DNA of 64,000 nt from Pelagibaculum spongiae (GTDB lineage Bacteria > Pseudomonadota > Gammaproteobacteria > Enterobacterales > Pelagibaculaceae): assembly GCF_003097315.1 (NCBI RefSeq), contig NZ_QDDL01000004.1:248001-312000 (forward strand), given 5' to 3'. The notes beneath the pieces are model-generated. The model was not told the origin of the DNA. It saw only the letters and a program-made list of their open reading frames with translations, and searched no databases. The position numbers and the translations under genes were made by a program. Each line of letters starts with the position of its first letter. The first letter of the stretch is position 1. Shown here in pieces: positions 36,088 through 46,182 of the stretch.

Positions 36088-36846
36088 CTACAAACTCAAT
36101 CGTTTGAAAATTGGCTCGGGAATATATTTAATAATCATCATAATGAAGCGCCAAAACCACAGGGTGTAGATTTCATTTTTGCCTTTATCTAGACCATTTA
36201 AAATGTCATCGGCAACTTGCTCAGGCTTTGCCCAAAGCGGCCCGCCTTTAGCTATAGCTGCAGTCATTGGCGTATCAACAAAACCGGGTTTGATGGTTAA
36301 CAGCTGAACATTGGATTTTGCCAACCGGTTGCGCAAGCCTTGGCAATAAGCCGTGACCAGCGCCTTTGCGCTACCGTAAACGTAATTACTTTGACGACCT
36401 CGGTCACCCGCAACTGAGGAGATAACCGCAATTTGGCCACTCTTTTGTTGTTCTAATTTTTCCGCCAAGGTTGCTAATATGGCAATGACACTGGTGCCAT
36501 TTTCCCGCAGCGCTTGATCGGTTTTCTGCCAACTATCTGCAATGTCGGCTTGATCCGGAAGGGTGCCATGGGCAATTAACACTCGGTCAATATGCTCGAT
36601 TTTTTTGAATTGCAAAAATGCTTCTATTTGCTGAGGAATTTGATCTACTTCTGCTAAATCGATTAAAGCGAAATCAACTTGGTTAGCGCCACGCGCGGTT
36701 AAATCATCGGCAATCACTTGTAGTTTTTCTTCATTGCGACCGATCAGTAATAGCCTTTCATTTCTTTGTGCTAGTTTTTGTGCGACCTTTTGTGCAATCG
36801 CCGAAGTAGCACCAAATATTAAATTGGTTTTCATTGTTATATCCAT
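36088..36846 (-). CDS. SDR-family reductase, DprE2-like
   Basis: Short-chain dehydrogenase of about 250 residues. GATSAIA is the nucleotide-binding loop, ISSVAGDRGRQSNYVYGSAK gives the catalytic Ser and Tyr-x-x-x-Lys, and the C-terminal part ends in a hydrophobic helix (WFWRFIMMIIKYIPEP) that could touch the membrane. This composition and the DprE1-like gene directly upstream fit DprE2, which reduces the keto-sugar intermediate to polyprenyl-phosphate arabinose. Starts at 36846 or, with GGA upstream, at ATG 36834. The start region carries a small hairpin (AAGAGC/GCTCTT). It is separated from the DprE1-like gene by a palindromic repeat. Confidence 0.8.
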   Translation of the reverse strand: MDITMKTNLIFGATSAIAQKVAQKLAQRNERLLLIGRNEEKLQVIADDLTARGANQVDFALIDLAEVDQIPQQIEAFLQFKKIEHIDRVLIAHGTLPDQADIADSWQKTDQALRENGTSVIAILATLAEKLEQQKSGQIAVISSVAGDRGRQSNYVYGSAKALVTAYCQGLRNRLAKSNVQLLTIKPGFVDTPMTAAIAKGGPLWAKPEQVADDILNGLDKGKNEIYTLWFWRFIMMIIKYIPEPIFKRLSL

Positions 36847-36888
36847 CGAAAGAGCTGCGCTCTTTTGTTTTTATATTCAAATTCGATA

Positions 36889-36963
36889 GTAGGTTTGACG
36901 ATCAGACATTTAAAACTCAAAGTTAATTGTTGTCTGATTGCGCCTGCGGCTTATCAAACCTAC
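36889..36963. repeat. Palindromic intergenic repeat, copy B
   Basis: GTAGGTTTGA (36889-36898) pairs with TCAAACCTAC (36954-36963). An inner stem pairs ATCAGACA (36901-36908) with TGTCTGAT (36931-36938). It has the same build as copy A at 5539-5617 and shares TGTCTGATTGCGCCT and ATCAAACC with it. Confidence 0.8.
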
Positions 36964-36968
36964 GTGAA

Positions 36969-38255
36969 TTATTTGTTGCCCATGACTCGTTGCCAGAAGG
37001 CCGAGCTTATTTTAGGGTCGATAAATTTTTCAAATTGTTGCCAGTTCGGATAGCTTTGCTGGTAAAACTCAGCACTCATCGCTGCATCTTTTGCCGGATA
37101 TAACCGGCCACCGGCTTCGGCGACTATGGCATCTAATCGTTTAAATAATTTCTTGGTTTCGCTACCGCGATTGGCAAAATCTAGTGCGTAGGTAATGCCC
37201 GGCATGGGAAAGGACAACATGCCCGGTGATGCAATATCGCCAAATTCTTTTAATACGGTCAGGAATGATCCTTGGCCAGATTTTGCGATGGTTTTTAAAA
37301 TCTCTACCACTGCCTGCGGGCTTTGCTTAGGAACGACGCATTGGTATTGGTAAAAACCACGTTTGCCGTAAATTCGGTTCCAGCGATTAATCGCATCTAA
37401 CGGGTAGAAAAAAGGTCGGTAATGGCTGATTTCAGATTTGCTCGGGTGGCCGTAGTAATAAAGCTGGTTGAATGCCGCGACTGAAAATTTATTCAAAGCA
37501 AAGTTAGGGAAATTTAACGGAATATCTAATTTGTCTTTTTTGTTGGCAGCATCTGCCTGATGGGCAATATGGCGGCCACGCATATAAACGCCACGGCCCA
37601 GCTGTTTTCCTGTTGCCATGCTATCAACCCAAGCAACGGTATAGGGCCAATCTTTTGATTGTTGATTAATGGTTAAAAAGTCATCAAGTGATTGATAGCG
37701 AATGGTTTCAGTCGATAACCAAGAGCCGGGCACTCGCATGAGCTGAATTTCAGCCCAACTAATTAAGCCAGTTAAACCCATGCCAGCAATAGTCGCTGAA
37801 AAAAAATCGCTATTTTTTTCAGGGGAACAAACTAAGCGCCGATCGCTGCGAACCAGTTCAAATTGCAAAATGTGGTTACCAAAACAGCCTTGATGGTGAT
37901 GGTTCTTGCCATGAACATCATTAGCAATCGCACCGCCAAGGGTCACTTTTGCTGTGCCGGGTGTGACCGGTAAAAACCAGCCCCAGGGCAAGACCAGCTG
38001 AATAATTTGCTCTAGGGTAACGCCCGATTCACACTTTAATCGGCCGGAGATTGGGTCAAAACTGATTAAGTGGTTCAGCTGTTGGGTGCTGATCAGACTG
38101 CCTTGTGGATTTAACGGTAAATCGCCATAACTACGACCATTCCCCCAAGGCAACCAGCAGTCGATATCTGGTGGCACTTTTGAAAAGCGCCACGGCAATT
38201 CCTGAAAATCTTGCGTTTGTTGGTCAAATAATCGACCCCAACTCAGATCCTGCAT
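36969..38255 (-). CDS. FAD-dependent oxidase, DprE1-like
   Basis: FAD-binding oxidoreductase of 428 residues of the vanillyl-alcohol-oxidase type. GNGRSYGDLPLN and GGAIANDVHGKNHH are the flavin-binding motifs of decaprenylphosphoryl-ribose 2'-epimerase subunit DprE1, which oxidises polyprenyl-phosphoryl-ribose at C2. The C-terminal part holds an alpha/beta cap (FYQYQCVVPK). GGAG lies about 9 nt before the ATG. Upstream on the same strand is the HAD-UbiA gene that would supply the substrate; downstream is the DprE2-like reductase. Substrate assignment follows from the gene set, not from one residue. Confidence 0.85.
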   Translation of the reverse strand: MQDLSWGRLFDQQTQDFQELPWRFSKVPPDIDCWLPWGNGRSYGDLPLNPQGSLISTQQLNHLISFDPISGRLKCESGVTLEQIIQLVLPWGWFLPVTPGTAKVTLGGAIANDVHGKNHHHQGCFGNHILQFELVRSDRRLVCSPEKNSDFFSATIAGMGLTGLISWAEIQLMRVPGSWLSTETIRYQSLDDFLTINQQSKDWPYTVAWVDSMATGKQLGRGVYMRGRHIAHQADAANKKDKLDIPLNFPNFALNKFSVAAFNQLYYYGHPSKSEISHYRPFFYPLDAINRWNRIYGKRGFYQYQCVVPKQSPQAVVEILKTIAKSGQGSFLTVLKEFGDIASPGMLSFPMPGITYALDFANRGSETKKLFKRLDAIVAEAGGRLYPAKDAAMSAEFYQQSYPNWQQFEKFIDPKISSAFWQRVMGNK

Positions 38256-38371
38256 CAGGGACAGCTCCTGTTAAATTATTCTTATTTAGCTGAATTTTTT
38301 ATCAGCCATTTTTTTAGTTTTACTAACGTGTTCAGAAAATACGCATGATTCTGTTCTAATTCTGTAGTTAC

Positions 38372-38432
38372 CATCCATGGCGCATGGATTCCGGCATCTT
38401 TGCTCGGGATGACAGAGCCGGAGCAAATTGCT
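38372..38432. repeat. REP-like intergenic repeat
   Basis: CCATGG and ATGGATTCCGGC, then CTCGGGATGACAGAGCCGGAG, fit the common gammaproteobacterial intergenic hairpin also seen near 12.9 kb. GCCGG arms pair imperfectly. It lies between the DprE1-like and the HAD-UbiA genes. Confidence 0.45.
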
Positions 38433-38480
38433 CGCTCTGAGATTTCAAAGCAAGCGCTATCATTCTCACCAGGAATTCAT

Positions 38481-39965
38481 TTACAGCCCTAAGGTTGCAG
38501 CAATCAAGGCAACGCCGGCAATGCCGCCTAGCACCCAGCTAATTCGATCTCGGATGGCAAATACCACTGGATCTTCATTCATTTCACCGCGACTGGTGAG
38601 TAATAGCATTCGGCTGATCCACAATAAAACGATTGGGCAAAGCGCCCATAACAGCTGCGGAGAAGGGTAGAGCGACATAATATCTTTGTTGTTGATATAC
38701 ATCGCCAATACCACCACCGCCGAATAACCGCTAGTGGCCGCCATAATCTGTAAAATTTGAATATCTGCAATCACATAACCCCGGCCACGGGCTTTTTCTT
38801 TGATTGGGCTTTCTGTTTGTTCGCCCTGATCTTGCTGCAATTTATCTAGTTCAGATAAACGTTTGATCATCGCCAGAGAGAAAAACAGAAAGATTGAAAA
38901 TGCCAGTAGCCAGAAAGACAACTCAACTGATATAGCCGCAGCGCCAGCAACTACTCGCACAGTGTACAAGCCTGCTAATAGCAGCACATCAATCAGCTCG
39001 GTTTTTTTCAGCCGTAATGAGTAGGCCATGGTGACAACGAAATAAGCACCGAGTACCCAAGCAAACTGCATTGGCAAAGAAATGCAGATTAATGCCGAGA
39101 TCAGCATAAACACAGGGGTGAGTAATACGCCCTGCATAATTGACATTTTGCCCGAGGCGAGTGGCCGATTACATTTGCTGTGGTGATGGCGATCTGAGTC
39201 TAGATCCATCAGATCATTAATGAGATAAACTGCGGAAGCACAAAATCCAAAAGCAATAAATGCCAACACAGATTGGCTAAATGTCAGCAGGTTGAGTTGA
39301 TGGGAAGTCATTAAAGGAACAAACACCAGCAGGTTTTTTACCCATTGATGAATTCGGATGCCTTTAAAAAAAGTTTTGGCTGCTTGTTTGTCGGGTGCCG
39401 GAAATTCTTCAACAAACTGCAGATCAGCCGCGGCAGATTTAACACTTTGGCTGGCGTTGGCAATTAATGCACCGGCCGCATGGGGCCAAACTTTTAAGTC
39501 AGCTCGGTCATTGCCGATGTAATCAAACTGCTGGTCGCCGTACTTCTCTTTTAACAGAGTGACTTTATTGGTGCCGGTCAGATTGGTTTTATCATCACTG
39601 GCCAGCACTTCATCAAACAGCTGCAAATGATCCGCCACTGGTTGCACCAACGAATGGTGACTGCCACTGGCCAACACCAGCTTTCTACCTTGGGCTTTTT
39701 GCTGCTTGAGATAACCAATTATTCTTTGGTCATAGGGCAGCACCGATGGATCGGGTTTGCCGATGCTTGCAAGCTGTGACTTTAAATATGCCTTGCCGCG
39801 AGCTAGCCACATCGGCAAAAAGAAAACCAGCCAGGGCTTTTGTTTTAACGCCCGAACCAGACTTTCTAACAGCATATCGGAATGAATGAGTGTGCCATCC
39901 AAGTCGACACACACCGGGTGATCAACTGAACGGGCACAAGCTGAGCTGAGATACTGCTTATTCAT
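38481..39965 (-). CDS. HAD phosphatase fused to UbiA prenyltransferase (phosphoribosyl transfer to polyprenyl phosphate)
   Basis: Fusion protein of 494 residues. The first 190 or so are a HAD-type phosphatase (VCVDLDGTLIHSD, then ASGSHHS and YIGNDRADLKVW). The rest is a UbiA membrane transferase with about 9 helices and the Asp-rich motif YLINDLMDLDSDRHH. This matches enzymes that move phosphoribose from PRPP onto polyprenyl phosphate and then remove the phosphate, the first step to polyprenyl-phosphate arabinose. The gene start overlaps the end of the upstream YbhN-like gene by 8 bp, so both are translated together. It is not a quinone-pathway UbiA, as those lack the HAD part. Confidence 0.85.
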   Translation of the reverse strand: MNKQYLSSACARSVDHPVCVDLDGTLIHSDMLLESLVRALKQKPWLVFFLPMWLARGKAYLKSQLASIGKPDPSVLPYDQRIIGYLKQQKAQGRKLVLASGSHHSLVQPVADHLQLFDEVLASDDKTNLTGTNKVTLLKEKYGDQQFDYIGNDRADLKVWPHAAGALIANASQSVKSAAADLQFVEEFPAPDKQAAKTFFKGIRIHQWVKNLLVFVPLMTSHQLNLLTFSQSVLAFIAFGFCASAVYLINDLMDLDSDRHHHSKCNRPLASGKMSIMQGVLLTPVFMLISALICISLPMQFAWVLGAYFVVTMAYSLRLKKTELIDVLLLAGLYTVRVVAGAAAISVELSFWLLAFSIFLFFSLAMIKRLSELDKLQQDQGEQTESPIKEKARGRGYVIADIQILQIMAATSGYSAVVVLAMYINNKDIMSLYPSPQLLWALCPIVLLWISRMLLLTSRGEMNEDPVVFAIRDRISWVLGGIAGVALIAATLGL

Positions 39966-40917
39966 AGCTTTTTCTTCTTATTATTTGGGGCAGTTTGCCA
40001 TGAATAATCAGCAAGGTGATTAATCCTATGACAACCGCTAGCCATAAAGTGGTCAAGCGAGAAATCAGTGTTGCGGCGGTTGCATTGGCCGAATCAACGC
40101 CGCTAGCCAGTAGCAATCCATACATAACTGCCTCTGCGCTACCTAAGCCGCCAGGCAGAAAGGACAGGGCACCTGCCAACATGGCTAATGCATAAATGCC
40201 AGCTGCTAGGGAATAATCGATGGTGTTGCCGGTTGCTTCAACAATAATGCCGAGTGCTAAAGCTTCTAGTCCCCAGGCAATTATTCCAATTAATAGTCCT
40301 TGTAATAGCCGGACGGGGCCAAGCAATTGATTGCTTTGTTTTAAAATATCTAGCACACGAAAACCCAGCCGATTGACCCAGCTAATTGGAATTCGATTAA
40401 TGATTTTTTCTGCTAAATGCTGACATTTTTGCGACAGCATTAGAAAGATCAAGCCGGATAACAACACCAGGGCGGCATAACCAAAAGCGGCATATTCAGG
40501 GAAACGTAAAATGGCAAAGCTGGCTAGAAGCAATACTGCAAGGAGGTCTTGCACCCGTTCAACCACTAGCATTGCCAAACTATTAGTGACCGGCACTTGA
40601 TGTTTTTCAAGATAGAGACTGCGAACCGCTTCACCTGCTTTACCCGGTGTGGTCGTCAGAGCGAAGCCAGCTAGATAATAGCCAAGGCTTTTTAACGGAG
40701 GAACCGCATAATCCCCCTGTCGCAGGAAACCTTGCCAGCGAAAAAAACGCAGTAAATAGTTGGCAATTGACAGCAAGCTGACCCATAACACCAACCAGGG
40801 AGAAAATTGTGTGATCGCTTTTAAGCCATCACCTGAGTCAGTTGCCAACAGCCAGATACCATAACCTGCTATGGCTGCCACAACCGAAACAACAATCGCC
40901 TTATAGGAAAAACGCAA
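39958..40917 (-). CDS. YbhN/LPG-synthase-TM family membrane protein (AglD-like)
   Basis: An integral membrane protein of about 319 residues with 7-8 hydrophobic helices, of the lysylphosphatidylglycerol-synthase TM family (YbhN/AglD2). PGKAGEAVRSLYL and FLPGGLGSAEAVMYGLL are family motifs. Such proteins often accompany polyprenyl-sugar pathways, possibly as flippases or regulators. Its 3' end overlaps the HAD-UbiA gene by 8 bp. The longest frame starts with TTG at 40932; a second TTG at 40917 has GGAG 6 nt upstream and is preferred. It is divergent from the tyrosine phosphatase gene. Confidence 0.8.
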   Translation of the reverse strand: MRFSYKAIVVSVVAAIAGYGIWLLATDSGDGLKAITQFSPWLVLWVSLLSIANYLLRFFRWQGFLRQGDYAVPPLKSLGYYLAGFALTTTPGKAGEAVRSLYLEKHQVPVTNSLAMLVVERVQDLLAVLLLASFAILRFPEYAAFGYAALVLLSGLIFLMLSQKCQHLAEKIINRIPISWVNRLGFRVLDILKQSNQLLGPVRLLQGLLIGIIAWGLEALALGIIVEATGNTIDYSLAAGIYALAMLAGALSFLPGGLGSAEAVMYGLLLASGVDSANATAATLISRLTTLWLAVVIGLITLLIIHGKLPQIIRRKSYE

Positions 40918-41025
40918 AGTTGACTCCAGCAACCGAGGATCTTTGTCCTCTTTATCAATGCGCTGGACTATAACAGAGGCGTTTAAATACTGTAAGACAA
41001 GTTATATGACCATTTAGTGAGCGCT

Positions 41026-41478
41026 ATGAAACAGGTACTTTTTGTTTGTATGGGCAATATTTGCCGTTCTCCCACTGCCGATGGTGTTTTCAGAAAAATG
41101 CTGTCAGATCAAGATGATATCAGTTGCGATTCTGCTGGCACTGATGCCTGGCATATTGGCGAATCTCCTGACTCTCGGACTGCGGCAACCGCACGCAGGC
41201 GAGGTTACGATTTAACCCAACTAAGAGCGCGACAGGTAACTAACGAAGATTTCGAGCTATTTGATTTGGTTTTGGCAATGGATCGTTCGAATTTGAGCAA
41301 GTTGCAGCGAATGTGCCCGGAAAATCTACAGCACAAGGTTGAATTATTTCTGAATGGTACGTCGCAGGAGGAAGATGAAGTGCCGGATCCATATTTTGGC
41401 GGTAATGGCGGCTTTGATCATGTGATGGATCTGGTAGAAGATGGCTGTCGAAGCCTATTAACTAGGCTTCGACAGTAA
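41026..41478 (+). CDS. Low-molecular-weight protein tyrosine phosphatase
   Basis: About 150 residues. The P-loop CMGNICRSP (C-X5-R-S) is at the N-terminus and the catalytic acid lies in DPYFGG. Such enzymes remove phosphate from tyrosine kinases that control polysaccharide export, or from other proteins. ATG at 41026 is preferred to GTG at 41017 since MKQVLFVC is the normal family start. It is divergent from the polyprenyl-arabinose operon, and no tyrosine kinase is in the window. It ends 10 bp before the end of the convergent rne gene. Confidence 0.9.
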   Translation: MKQVLFVCMGNICRSPTADGVFRKMLSDQDDISCDSAGTDAWHIGESPDSRTAATARRRGYDLTQLRARQVTNEDFELFDLVLAMDRSNLSKLQRMCPENLQHKVELFLNGTSQEEDEVPDPYFGGNGGFDHVMDLVEDGCRSLLTRLRQ

Positions 41479-41488
41479 TCATTAACCG

Positions 41489-44400
41489 TTAGGCATTTTC
41501 AGCACGGGTTTTAACTTGTTTCATTGCTGCAGGTGCTGCAGTAGCAACAGGCTTTTGCCTTTGCTTCTTCCATGCTGGCACTGAAGCAGGCTGAGCAATC
41601 GGTGCTGCAGTCGCTTGAGTTACAGGCGCATCAGAACGACTGGTCTTTATCTGACGCATCGCTGAATTTGCTGGCTTACTAGCAACCTGAACTGGTGCAG
41701 CCGCTGGCCGAGAAACCTGTGCTGGCTGAGCTTCAACTGCTGGTTTTTCAGACGAAGCTTGAGGCCTTCTGGTTCTAACCTGCTTAGATGCTGGGGCAGC
41801 AGGCTTTTTAGGCGCAACCGGCTTTTCAGCAGGTTTTGCTACTGCTTCAACAACTTCAGCTTTCGCTACAGGTTTTGGCCGGGGCTTGTTTACCACTTGC
41901 GCTGGCTTATTGACCATTGCTGGCGGTACATCAGCGTGTAGCATTTGCTCAGGATTGAACGCTTTCTTTTCAACCGAAACCGACTCGCTCGCCACTTCTT
42001 TGCGCTCTGAACTATCTAACTCAGGAGCAGGGTGTCTGCTGGCCTTTTGTCGTGGATGACGACGCTGGCGTGGCTGACGGTGCTCGCGAGGTTCACGAGC
42101 TGGCATTGCGGCTGGCTCTTCATCATCAACCGTGAAGGTGATTTCTGATGGTTTCTCAGTTTGCTGTTCAACAACTTGGCCGTCTTGCTGCTGGCCATCA
42201 ACCTGTGGTTTTCTGGTTTGGCGGCGACGACGACGACCGTTTTCACGGCGCTCTTGTTGGCTTTCAGCTGATTCAGTTGCTTCCGGCTCAACTGCATTCG
42301 CTTCAACTGGCTGCAGACTTTCATCTGATTTTTGCTGATTGCGACGTTGATTGCGGCGACGCTCAGGCTTTTCCTGCGCTTGGAGCGGCTCGAAATCGAC
42401 TTCTGCATTATTCTGAACTGCCGGGCTTTGCAAATCCTGCTGCTGCGGCTGATCATCTTGTTTGCTATTACGACGACGGTTGTTGCGACGACCGTTGTTT
42501 TCGCGCACTTCCTGTTCAGGCTGCGCTTGCTGCATCGGTGCATTATTCGTTTCAGGTTGACCTGAATTCTGCTGGCGCGGCTTACGGTTGTTGCGGCTAC
42601 GACGTCCATCTTGCTGTTGCGCTTCAGTTTGCTCTTTATCTTGCGGAGCAACTGGCTGCTTGCGATTATTTTGGCGACGTGCCTTTTGACCGTCCTGATC
42701 TTGGTTGTTCTGGTCGCCATTACGATCATTATTGCGCTGACGATCACGATTATTGCCACGGCCTTGCTTGTTACGATTGCCGCGATCATTTCGATCATTT
42801 GTATTGCGTTTATTGGCAGGCTTGGCAGGTTTAGCCGGAGCTTCTTCTGCTTCACCAACAATTGCTGACCAAATGCGGCTAAACAAACCAGGCTTACCGG
42901 CTTTGGCGGCAGGCACTGCAGTAGGGATTTTCATTACTGGCTTGGCAATAGGTGCGACCAGCGCAGCTTGATTAACTGCTGGCTCATCACGACCAATGTT
43001 TTCTGGTTGCATTACCGGAGAAATCTCTGGTAACTCAGGTGCTTCTGCAAAGCTGTAAGAAGGACCATCATCTTCAGCAATCAAACCATCTTCACGTAAC
43101 CGCTGAACTTCATATTCAGGAGTTAACATGTGAGGGTTTGGCACCACTAAAACAGATACTTGCTTACGCTTTTCTATCGCAGCTAGTTCTGATCTTTTTT
43201 CATTCAGCAGGTAGGTGCCGACTTCAACCGGAACAATCGCACGAATTTGTGTGGTTTTTTCTTTCATGCTTTCTTCTTCGATTAATCGAAGAATAGATAA
43301 GCTCAAAGATTCAACTCCACGAACGGTGCCTTGGCCAGAACAGCGTGGGCAAACGATCTTGCTGGACTCACCCAAAGAAGGGCGCAGCCGCTGACGCGAC
43401 ATTTCCAACAAACCAAAGCGAGAGATACGACCAACCTGAATTCGAGCCCGGTCCATGCGCAGTGCATCACGCATCCGATTTTCGACTTCACGCTGTGCGC
43501 GGGTAGGGCCCATATCGATAAAGTCAATAACGATCAAACCGCCGATGTCGCGCAAACGCAACTGCCGAGCAATCTCGTCACAAGCTTCCAAGTTAGTTGT
43601 AAGTGCCGTTTCTTCGATATCACTACCTTTGGTTGCCCGGGCAGAGTTGATATCAATAGAGATCAGCGCTTCAGTTGGATCGATCACTACCGAACCGCCA
43701 GAAGGCAGGCGAACTTCACGTTCAAAGGCAGTTTCGATCTGACTTTCAATCTGGAAACGGCTAAATAGCGGCGTGGTGTCCTGGTACATCTTGACCTTGT
43801 TCAAGTAGTCAGGACGTACCCGTGAGATATGCGCACGCGCTTTATCATAGGCAGTTTGACTATCGACCAAGATTTCACCGACATCTATTCGCAAATAATC
43901 TCTTATTGCACGGATAGTTACATCGCTTTCTTGATGAATCAAGAAAGGTGCGGAACGACCCGCGACCACCTTGCCAATTTCACCCCACAGGTTCAAAAGA
44001 ATTTCCAGATCGTATTGCAGATCTTCGGCGCTACGGCCAACACCAGCAGTACGTACGATCAAGCCCATGCCGTCAGGAATGTTCAGGCATTCACGTGCTT
44101 CACGAATCTGAGTTCTTTCTTCACCTTCAATGCGACGAGAGATACCGCCAGCACGTGGGTTATTAGGCATCAGAACAATAAAAGAACCAGCCAAACTCAC
44201 AAAGGTGGTTAATGCTGCACCCTTGCTACCGCGTTCTTCTTTGTCAATCTGTACGATGATTTCCTGGCCTTCTCTCAAGGCGTCCTTAATGCTGGGACGT
44301 CCCTGAAAATCCTTGCTAGGAAAATATTCGTGGGCCACTTCTTTTAACGGAAGGAAACCATGTCTATCGGCACCGTAGTTAACGAATGCAGCTTCAAGAC

Positions 44401-44554
44401 TTGGCTCAATGCGCGTTACTTTACCTTTGTATATATTGGCTTTTTTTTGTGCACGGCCAGGTGCATCGATATCTAGGTCATACAACCGTTGGCCATCAAC
44501 CATTGCAACGCGCACCTCTTCCTGGTGGGTTGCATTTATCAACATACGTTTCAT
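41489..44554 (-). CDS. rne: Ribonuclease E
   Basis: Endoribonuclease E, 1021 residues, the core of the RNA degradosome. The N-terminal catalytic half holds the S1 domain ([20 protein letters not shown]), the DNase I-like region with the metal-binding Asp residues in [13 protein letters not shown] and [10 protein letters not shown], and the zinc link CPRCSGQG (about residue 404). The C-terminal half is disordered, rich in Gln, Asn, Arg and Pro, with short repeats such as MRQIKTSRS and MKQVKTR near the end; it should bind RNA and partner proteins. The order rne-rluC, divergent, is normal for gammaproteobacteria. A long structured 5' leader lies upstream. Many open frames on the opposite strand within the repetitive part are shadows. 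Confidence 0.97.
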   Translation of the reverse strand: MKRMLINATHQEEVRVAMVDGQRLYDLDIDAPGRAQKKANIYKGKVTRIEPSLEAAFVNYGADRHGFLPLKEVAHEYFPSKDFQGRPSIKDALREGQEIIVQIDKEERGSKGAALTTFVSLAGSFIVLMPNNPRAGGISRRIEGEERTQIREARECLNIPDGMGLIVRTAGVGRSAEDLQYDLEILLNLWGEIGKVVAGRSAPFLIHQESDVTIRAIRDYLRIDVGEILVDSQTAYDKARAHISRVRPDYLNKVKMYQDTTPLFSRFQIESQIETAFEREVRLPSGGSVVIDPTEALISIDINSARATKGSDIEETALTTNLEACDEIARQLRLRDIGGLIVIDFIDMGPTRAQREVENRMRDALRMDRARIQVGRISRFGLLEMSRQRLRPSLGESSKIVCPRCSGQGTVRGVESLSLSILRLIEEESMKEKTTQIRAIVPVEVGTYLLNEKRSELAAIEKRKQVSVLVVPNPHMLTPEYEVQRLREDGLIAEDDGPSYSFAEAPELPEISPVMQPENIGRDEPAVNQAALVAPIAKPVMKIPTAVPAAKAGKPGLFSRIWSAIVGEAEEAPAKPAKPANKRNTNDRNDRGNRNKQGRGNNRDRQRNNDRNGDQNNQDQDGQKARRQNNRKQPVAPQDKEQTEAQQQDGRRSRNNRKPRQQNSGQPETNNAPMQQAQPEQEVRENNGRRNNRRRNSKQDDQPQQQDLQSPAVQNNAEVDFEPLQAQEKPERRRNQRRNQQKSDESLQPVEANAVEPEATESAESQQERRENGRRRRRQTRKPQVDGQQQDGQVVEQQTEKPSEITFTVDDEEPAAMPAREPREHRQPRQRRHPRQKASRHPAPELDSSERKEVASESVSVEKKAFNPEQMLHADVPPAMVNKPAQVVNKPRPKPVAKAEVVEAVAKPAEKPVAPKKPAAPASKQVRTRRPQASSEKPAVEAQPAQVSRPAAAPVQVASKPANSAMRQIKTSRSDAPVTQATAAPIAQPASVPAWKKQRQKPVATAAPAAMKQVKTRAENA

Positions 44555-45049
44555 CTAGTTTGGTCTCAAACTATGCCTTGGGGGATGCGCGGCATTAATT
44601 ACATAGACCATCCTGGGGGGAACACGGCGACCTTTATAAAGAAGTCACTGCCGCTTGCCAGAGGACGTCTGACGTCAAAACTACTCTTATTTTTAGTTTC
44701 GTCATCACATGCAGCAGGTTTTGTCGTGCCTACTGCTGACCCCGTCGCGCTTCGCGTCAACAGGCATCAAAAATTCTGGCTTAGCCCCACGGATGGTTGC
44801 TTCGCATCAAACCTGTCAAGGCCAGGTTTATAGGGCCGCATTAAAACTTGCGGCAGCTGGGCTTTTCGCCTACATGTACATGCTTCTTTTTATTGCTGAA
44901 GCAATATGTACTTTGTTGTCTTAGTGCAGGGAATCTTCATCCTGCGGCCTGATGCCTCAAACTCATAATTGGAGTTGCAGTCAGGCTCGGCTAATATAGC
45001 AGGCTTTCAATAGCAGTAAAACTTTAGCTGCATCAGAGATAGTAGGTTA
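44555..45049 (-). promoter_or_regulatory. rne 5' leader, structured
   Basis: 495 bp without a gene between rne and rluC. Several stems are visible: AAACCTG/CAGGTTT (about 44814-44830), GCCGCA/TGCGGC (about 44834-44853), CAGCAGG with CCTACTGCTG (about 44711-44737). In E. coli the rne leader folds into hairpins by which RNase E controls its own mRNA; the length and structure here fit such a role, but the sequence itself is not one I can match. The rluC promoter should lie at the right end. Confidence 0.5.
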
Positions 45050-46006
45050 ATGAGTTCGGAGTTGCAGAGCGTTCGCACACAAGTGCAAAAAGTTATCATT
45101 GATGAAGAGTATCAAGGTCAGAGAATTGATAACTATCTTATTAATTTCCTTAAAGGCGTTCCTAAAACGCTGGTCTACCGCATTCTTCGAAAAGGCGAAG
45201 TTAGGGTAAACAAAAAAAGAGTGAAGGCACCATATCGAATTCAGGCAGGCGACGAAATCCGCATTCCGCCGGTCAGAATGGCTGCTAAAGATGACAAGCC
45301 AAGCCTGCCATTGCAGCAAATTGCCTTCCTTGAAGACAAAATCATCTATGAAGATGACTATTTTCTGGTGTTGAACAAACCCTCGGGCATGGCTTCTCAT
45401 GGCGGAAGCGGCATTGTGGTTGGGGTAATCGAAGCATTTCGCCAGCTACGCCCCAATGCCAAATCACTGGAGCTAGTTCATCGGCTGGATCGACCAACAT
45501 CAGGTTGCATGGTGATTGCCAAACGCCGTTCTGCCTTGCGCTCGCTACAAGAACAATTGCGCGAGAAAAAAATGAACAAGCGCTACCACTGCTTGGTTCG
45601 TTCTGATTGGCCAGCCGACCGCAAAACGGTTAAAGCGCCTTTGCTGCGATTTTTAACCCGCTCTGGTGAGCGGATGGTTAAGGTAAGCGATGAAGGCAAG
45701 CCATCTGAAACTCGTTTTCGGGTGTTGAAGCATTACCCTAATGCCAATTTAATGGAAGCTGCACCACTAACAGGCCGTACCCACCAAATTCGCGTCCATT
45801 GCCAGCATGTCGGATTTCCAATTGCTGGTGATGACAAATATGGCCGGGAACAATTTAACCAGACCATGGAACAGAAAGGCTTGAAACGTTTGTTCTTGCA
45901 TGCGGCCAAGTTGGAGTTTAATCATCCGGCAGATGAACGCCGAGTGAGCTTTGAAGCTGACTATGACCCTCAGTTACTTCAAGTGTTAGAACGACTGGAA
46001 AAATAA
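45050..46006 (+). CDS. rluC: 23S rRNA pseudouridine synthase RluC
   Basis: RluA-family pseudouridine synthase of 318 residues, which in E. coli modifies U955, U2504 and U2580 of 23S rRNA. An N-terminal S4 RNA-binding domain (DNYLINFLKGVPKTLVYRIL) is followed by the catalytic core with LVHRLDRPTSG, where Asp is the nucleophile, and GRTHQIRVH. Its position divergent from rne is the standard one for rluC, which separates it from the other RluA paralogue near 61.5 kb. Confidence 0.93.
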   Translation: MSSELQSVRTQVQKVIIDEEYQGQRIDNYLINFLKGVPKTLVYRILRKGEVRVNKKRVKAPYRIQAGDEIRIPPVRMAAKDDKPSLPLQQIAFLEDKIIYEDDYFLVLNKPSGMASHGGSGIVVGVIEAFRQLRPNAKSLELVHRLDRPTSGCMVIAKRRSALRSLQEQLREKKMNKRYHCLVRSDWPADRKTVKAPLLRFLTRSGERMVKVSDEGKPSETRFRVLKHYPNANLMEAAPLTGRTHQIRVHCQHVGFPIAGDDKYGREQFNQTMEQKGLKRLFLHAAKLEFNHPADERRVSFEADYDPQLLQVLERLEK

Positions 46007-46182
46007 TCTTGTCCGGATCACCCGCTGGGTCGCAGCAATTGGAGTAAGTTACGGCGCTTTTGAAAAATTTCAGTTTGCGCAATATGCTGACGCTTACACT
46101 GATGATGCTCAGCAGTTGCACAAATTGCGACTGAATGGCTCGTACAATGGCGCAGCCCAATATTTAACAAAGGAAATAATAA

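Noticed and set aside
42016-43768. Many long open frames on both strands inside rne
   Set aside because: They overlap the Gln/Asn/Arg-rich half and the catalytic core of RNase E in other frames; low-complexity coding leaves few stops in the shadows.
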